Shown here: one piece after another, positions 62,253-64,000 of the stretch
Layout: each line of letters starts with the position of its first letter
How positions within the stretch are numbered: position 1 is the first letter of the stretch
Assembly (NCBI GenBank): GCA_009773375.1
Contig: WRPH01000015.1
Coordinates: 1-64,000, forward strand
Source: Paracoccaceae bacterium
Lineage (GTDB): Bacteria; Pseudomonadota; Alphaproteobacteria; Rhodobacterales; Rhodobacteraceae
Length of the DNA: 64,000 nucleotides
Direction: 5' to 3'
The notes under the pieces: model-generated
The model's input: only the letters and a program-made list of their open reading frames with translations
The model's database searches: none
What the model was told of the DNA's origin: nothing
Translations under genes and position numbers: made by a program

Positions 62253-62272
62253 GCTTTCCCCGCCGGGGAAGG

Positions 62273-64000
62273 TCAGGCAGAGCCGTCAGGATTTCGCAGG
62301 TCTGACACATCCAGTTGATCGGCGGTAAAACCGCCGGTCAACGCCGTATCAAAGTCACTGATCACATCGGCGCCACCCGCCGCGCGCAAATCGAACCTGT
62401 CGTTGCCGCTGCCGCCTGTCAGCAGATCGTTGCCAGCGCCACCCTGCAAGACATCGTTGCCGCTGCCGCCGTCGAGCAGGTCATTCTCACCGCCACCATA
62501 AAGCCAATCGGCGTCGTCCCCGCCATAAAGACTATCCTGCCCGGCGTCACCCGAAAGGGTGGCACTGCCGGTCTGGTCTGAAAGGTAGTCATTGCCATCG
62601 CCGCCAAAGGCCGCGTCATTGCCGGTGTTCGTCAGGATCAGATCGTTGCCGCTGCCACCGTAAAGCTGATCATCGCCGAGGTTGCCGTTCAGCGTGTCAT
62701 CGCCCGCGCCCCCCCAGATACTATCGTTGCCGTCATCGCCCGAGGCGAAATCGTTGCCACTGCTGCCCGTAATCGAATCGCCACCACCACCGCCGTTGAC
62801 ATTCACGCCGCTGCCGACTGCACTTGCGTCGATGGTGTCCGCAAGACCGCTGCCAGTGACCACCTCGATCTGGCTGAAACTGCCCGTCGCCGCACCGCCA
62901 TTGTAGCTGTAGCTGCCCGCCTCTGTGCCGGTAAAGGTAACGCTGACGCCTTGGGTGGCCGGGTTGGTGAAGCTCAGCGTATCCCAATCGCTGCCGGTTT
63001 CGCCGCCTGTGATCGTATCCGTTCCGTCCGATCCGCCGATCAGAAAAGTGTCCCCGCCGTCGCCGCCTGACAACAGGTCGTTACCCGCGCCACCATCGAG
63101 AGTGTCGCTGCCGTCGCCGCCATAAAGCGAATCCGCGCCGACGCCACCAGACAGACTGTCAGAGCCAGCCTCACCCATCAGAAGATCGTCGCCCGCACTG
63201 CCCAGCACGGTGTCATTGCCCGCCCCGGCCCAGACGGTGTCATTTCCGCTGCCAGCATCAATCAGGTTGGCGCCGCTTTCGACTCCTTGCGAGATGTCGT
63301 CGATCAGATCGCGACCGGCACCGCCAAAGACCGTGTCATTGCCTGCGCCGAAATAGATCGTGTCGTTGCCCGCGCCACCGGTGATGAGGTCATCGCCCGC
63401 CATACCGAAAAGCTGCACGTTTCCTGTCGCGGCGGCGGCATTCAGCGTATCATCATAGCTTGTCGCCGCAATCGCTTCGATTTCCGAGAAACTGCCGCTT
63501 GCGCCGCCCTGATAGACGTAACTCCCGGCCTCGGTGCCACTGAAGGTCACACTGACGCCCTGGGTTGAGGTATAGTTGGCAAAAGTGATCAGGTCATTGT
63601 CGCCCGCGCTTTCACCGCCAAAAATGGTATCGCCCTGGTGATCGTCGGTGATGGCAAAGCTGTCGGTTCCAGCCCCGCCATAGAGGCTATCGCTACCCTG
63701 TGCCCCGGTCAGCCAGTCATCGCCTTCACCGCCATAGAGACTGTCATTGCCAAAGCCGCCATTGATCGAATCATTCCCCAAACCGCCGTCGATGCTGTCG
63801 TCACCGGATTCGTCGGACGACCAGCCGCCGAAGCTGTCATTGCCGTCGCCCAGCGAGACGGTGTCGTTGCCACTGCCGCCGAAAACGCTGTCATCGCCCG
63901 CCTCGCCCAGCAGCGAATCGTTTCCTGTGCCGCCAAAGATCGAATCCTTGCCATAGCCGCCGTAAACGGTGTCGTCGCCATCATCGCCGTAGACGGTGTC
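62273..64000 (-). CDS. RTX calcium-binding repeat protein (partial, 5' end beyond window)
   Basis: Many GGxGxDxLxG nonapeptides; frame read open to position 64000; ends DVISDFDTALTGGFTADQLDVSDLRNPDGSA*. Confidence 0.85.
   Translation of the reverse strand, partial: DTVYGDDGDDTVYGGYGKDSIFGGTGNDSLLGEAGDDSVFGGSGNDTVSLGDGNDSFGGWSSDESGDDSIDGGLGNDSINGGFGNDSLYGGEGDDWLTGAQGSDSLYGGAGTDSFAITDDHQGDTIFGGESAGDNDLITFANYTSTQGVSVTFSGTEAGSYVYQGGASGSFSEIEAIAATSYDDTLNAAAATGNVQLFGMAGDDLITGGAGNDTIYFGAGNDTVFGGAGRDLIDDISQGVESGANLIDAGSGNDTVWAGAGNDTVLGSAGDDLLMGEAGSDSLSGGVGADSLYGGDGSDTLDGGAGNDLLSGGDGGDTFLIGGSDGTDTITGGETGSDWDTLSFTNPATQGVSVTFTGTEAGSYSYNGGAATGSFSQIEVVTGSGLADTIDASAVGSGVNVNGGGGGDSITGSSGNDFASGDDGNDSIWGGAGDDTLNGNLGDDQLYGGSGNDLILTNTGNDAAFGGDGNDYLSDQTGSATLSGDAGQDSLYGGDDADWLYGGGENDLLDGGSGNDVLQGGAGNDLLTGGSGNDRFDLRAAGGADVISDFDTALTGGFTADQLDVSDLRNPDGSA

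Noticed and set aside
62300-64000. Regular repeats such as CCGCCACCG/GTCATTGCC suggesting a CRISPR or minisatellite
   Set aside because: They are the codons of RTX nonapeptide repeats in one long open frame; no spacer/repeat structure of a CRISPR array.

Overview
The window is an alphaproteobacterial chromosome segment, most consistent with Rhodobacteraceae/Rhodobacterales from gene content and protein style. It is mostly densely packed core genes. From left to right: a Tad/Flp pilus locus (cpaB, cpaC/rcpA, OmpA-like, tadZ/cpaE, cpaF/tadA, tadB, tadC, two TPR lipoproteins, prepilin peptidase, AAA+ ATPase). Next come FTHF cyclo-ligase, mgtE, guanine deaminase, an RraB-like protein, gcrA, AsmA, PPK2, rimO, a small dual-CDGSH protein, dgkA and a YigZ-like protein. 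These are followed by an H-type lectin gene, the F1 ATP synthase operon (atpHAGDC), gloB, clpA, an M23 peptidase, a MotA/ExbB + MotB/OmpA pair, a ChaC-like gene, an extensin-like gene, a prephenate dehydrogenase, hisC, homospermidine synthase and rpsD. The right part holds a Hint-domain protein, an LpxR-like protein, a class II histone deacetylase, a SPOR-dacA-tmk-holB-tatD-MBL-AEC operon, agmatinase with a Pot-type ABC transporter, and a Hint fragment next to a large RTX protein that runs off the window. I did not recognise a prophage, transposon, CRISPR array, tRNA or rRNA. The items most worth a second look are: (i) an apparent out-of-frame deletion fusing the 3' end of tadZ into cpaF; (ii) a similar out-of-frame lesion separating an RTX protein from its Hint domain; (iii) a DCC-family pseudogene with two lesions; (iv) several intergenic repeat families, namely a 22-nt TTCATCTTGGCAAAAATACTC-type element (once as a ~30-bp inverted dimer), a 60-nt inverted pair with covarying hairpins, and a GGTCCC..GGGACC palindrome; (v) tandem AT-rich perfect hairpins; and (vi) an uncharacterised AAA+ ATPase in the pilus locus. 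No database search was possible. Family calls rest on recognised motifs and overall protein character.
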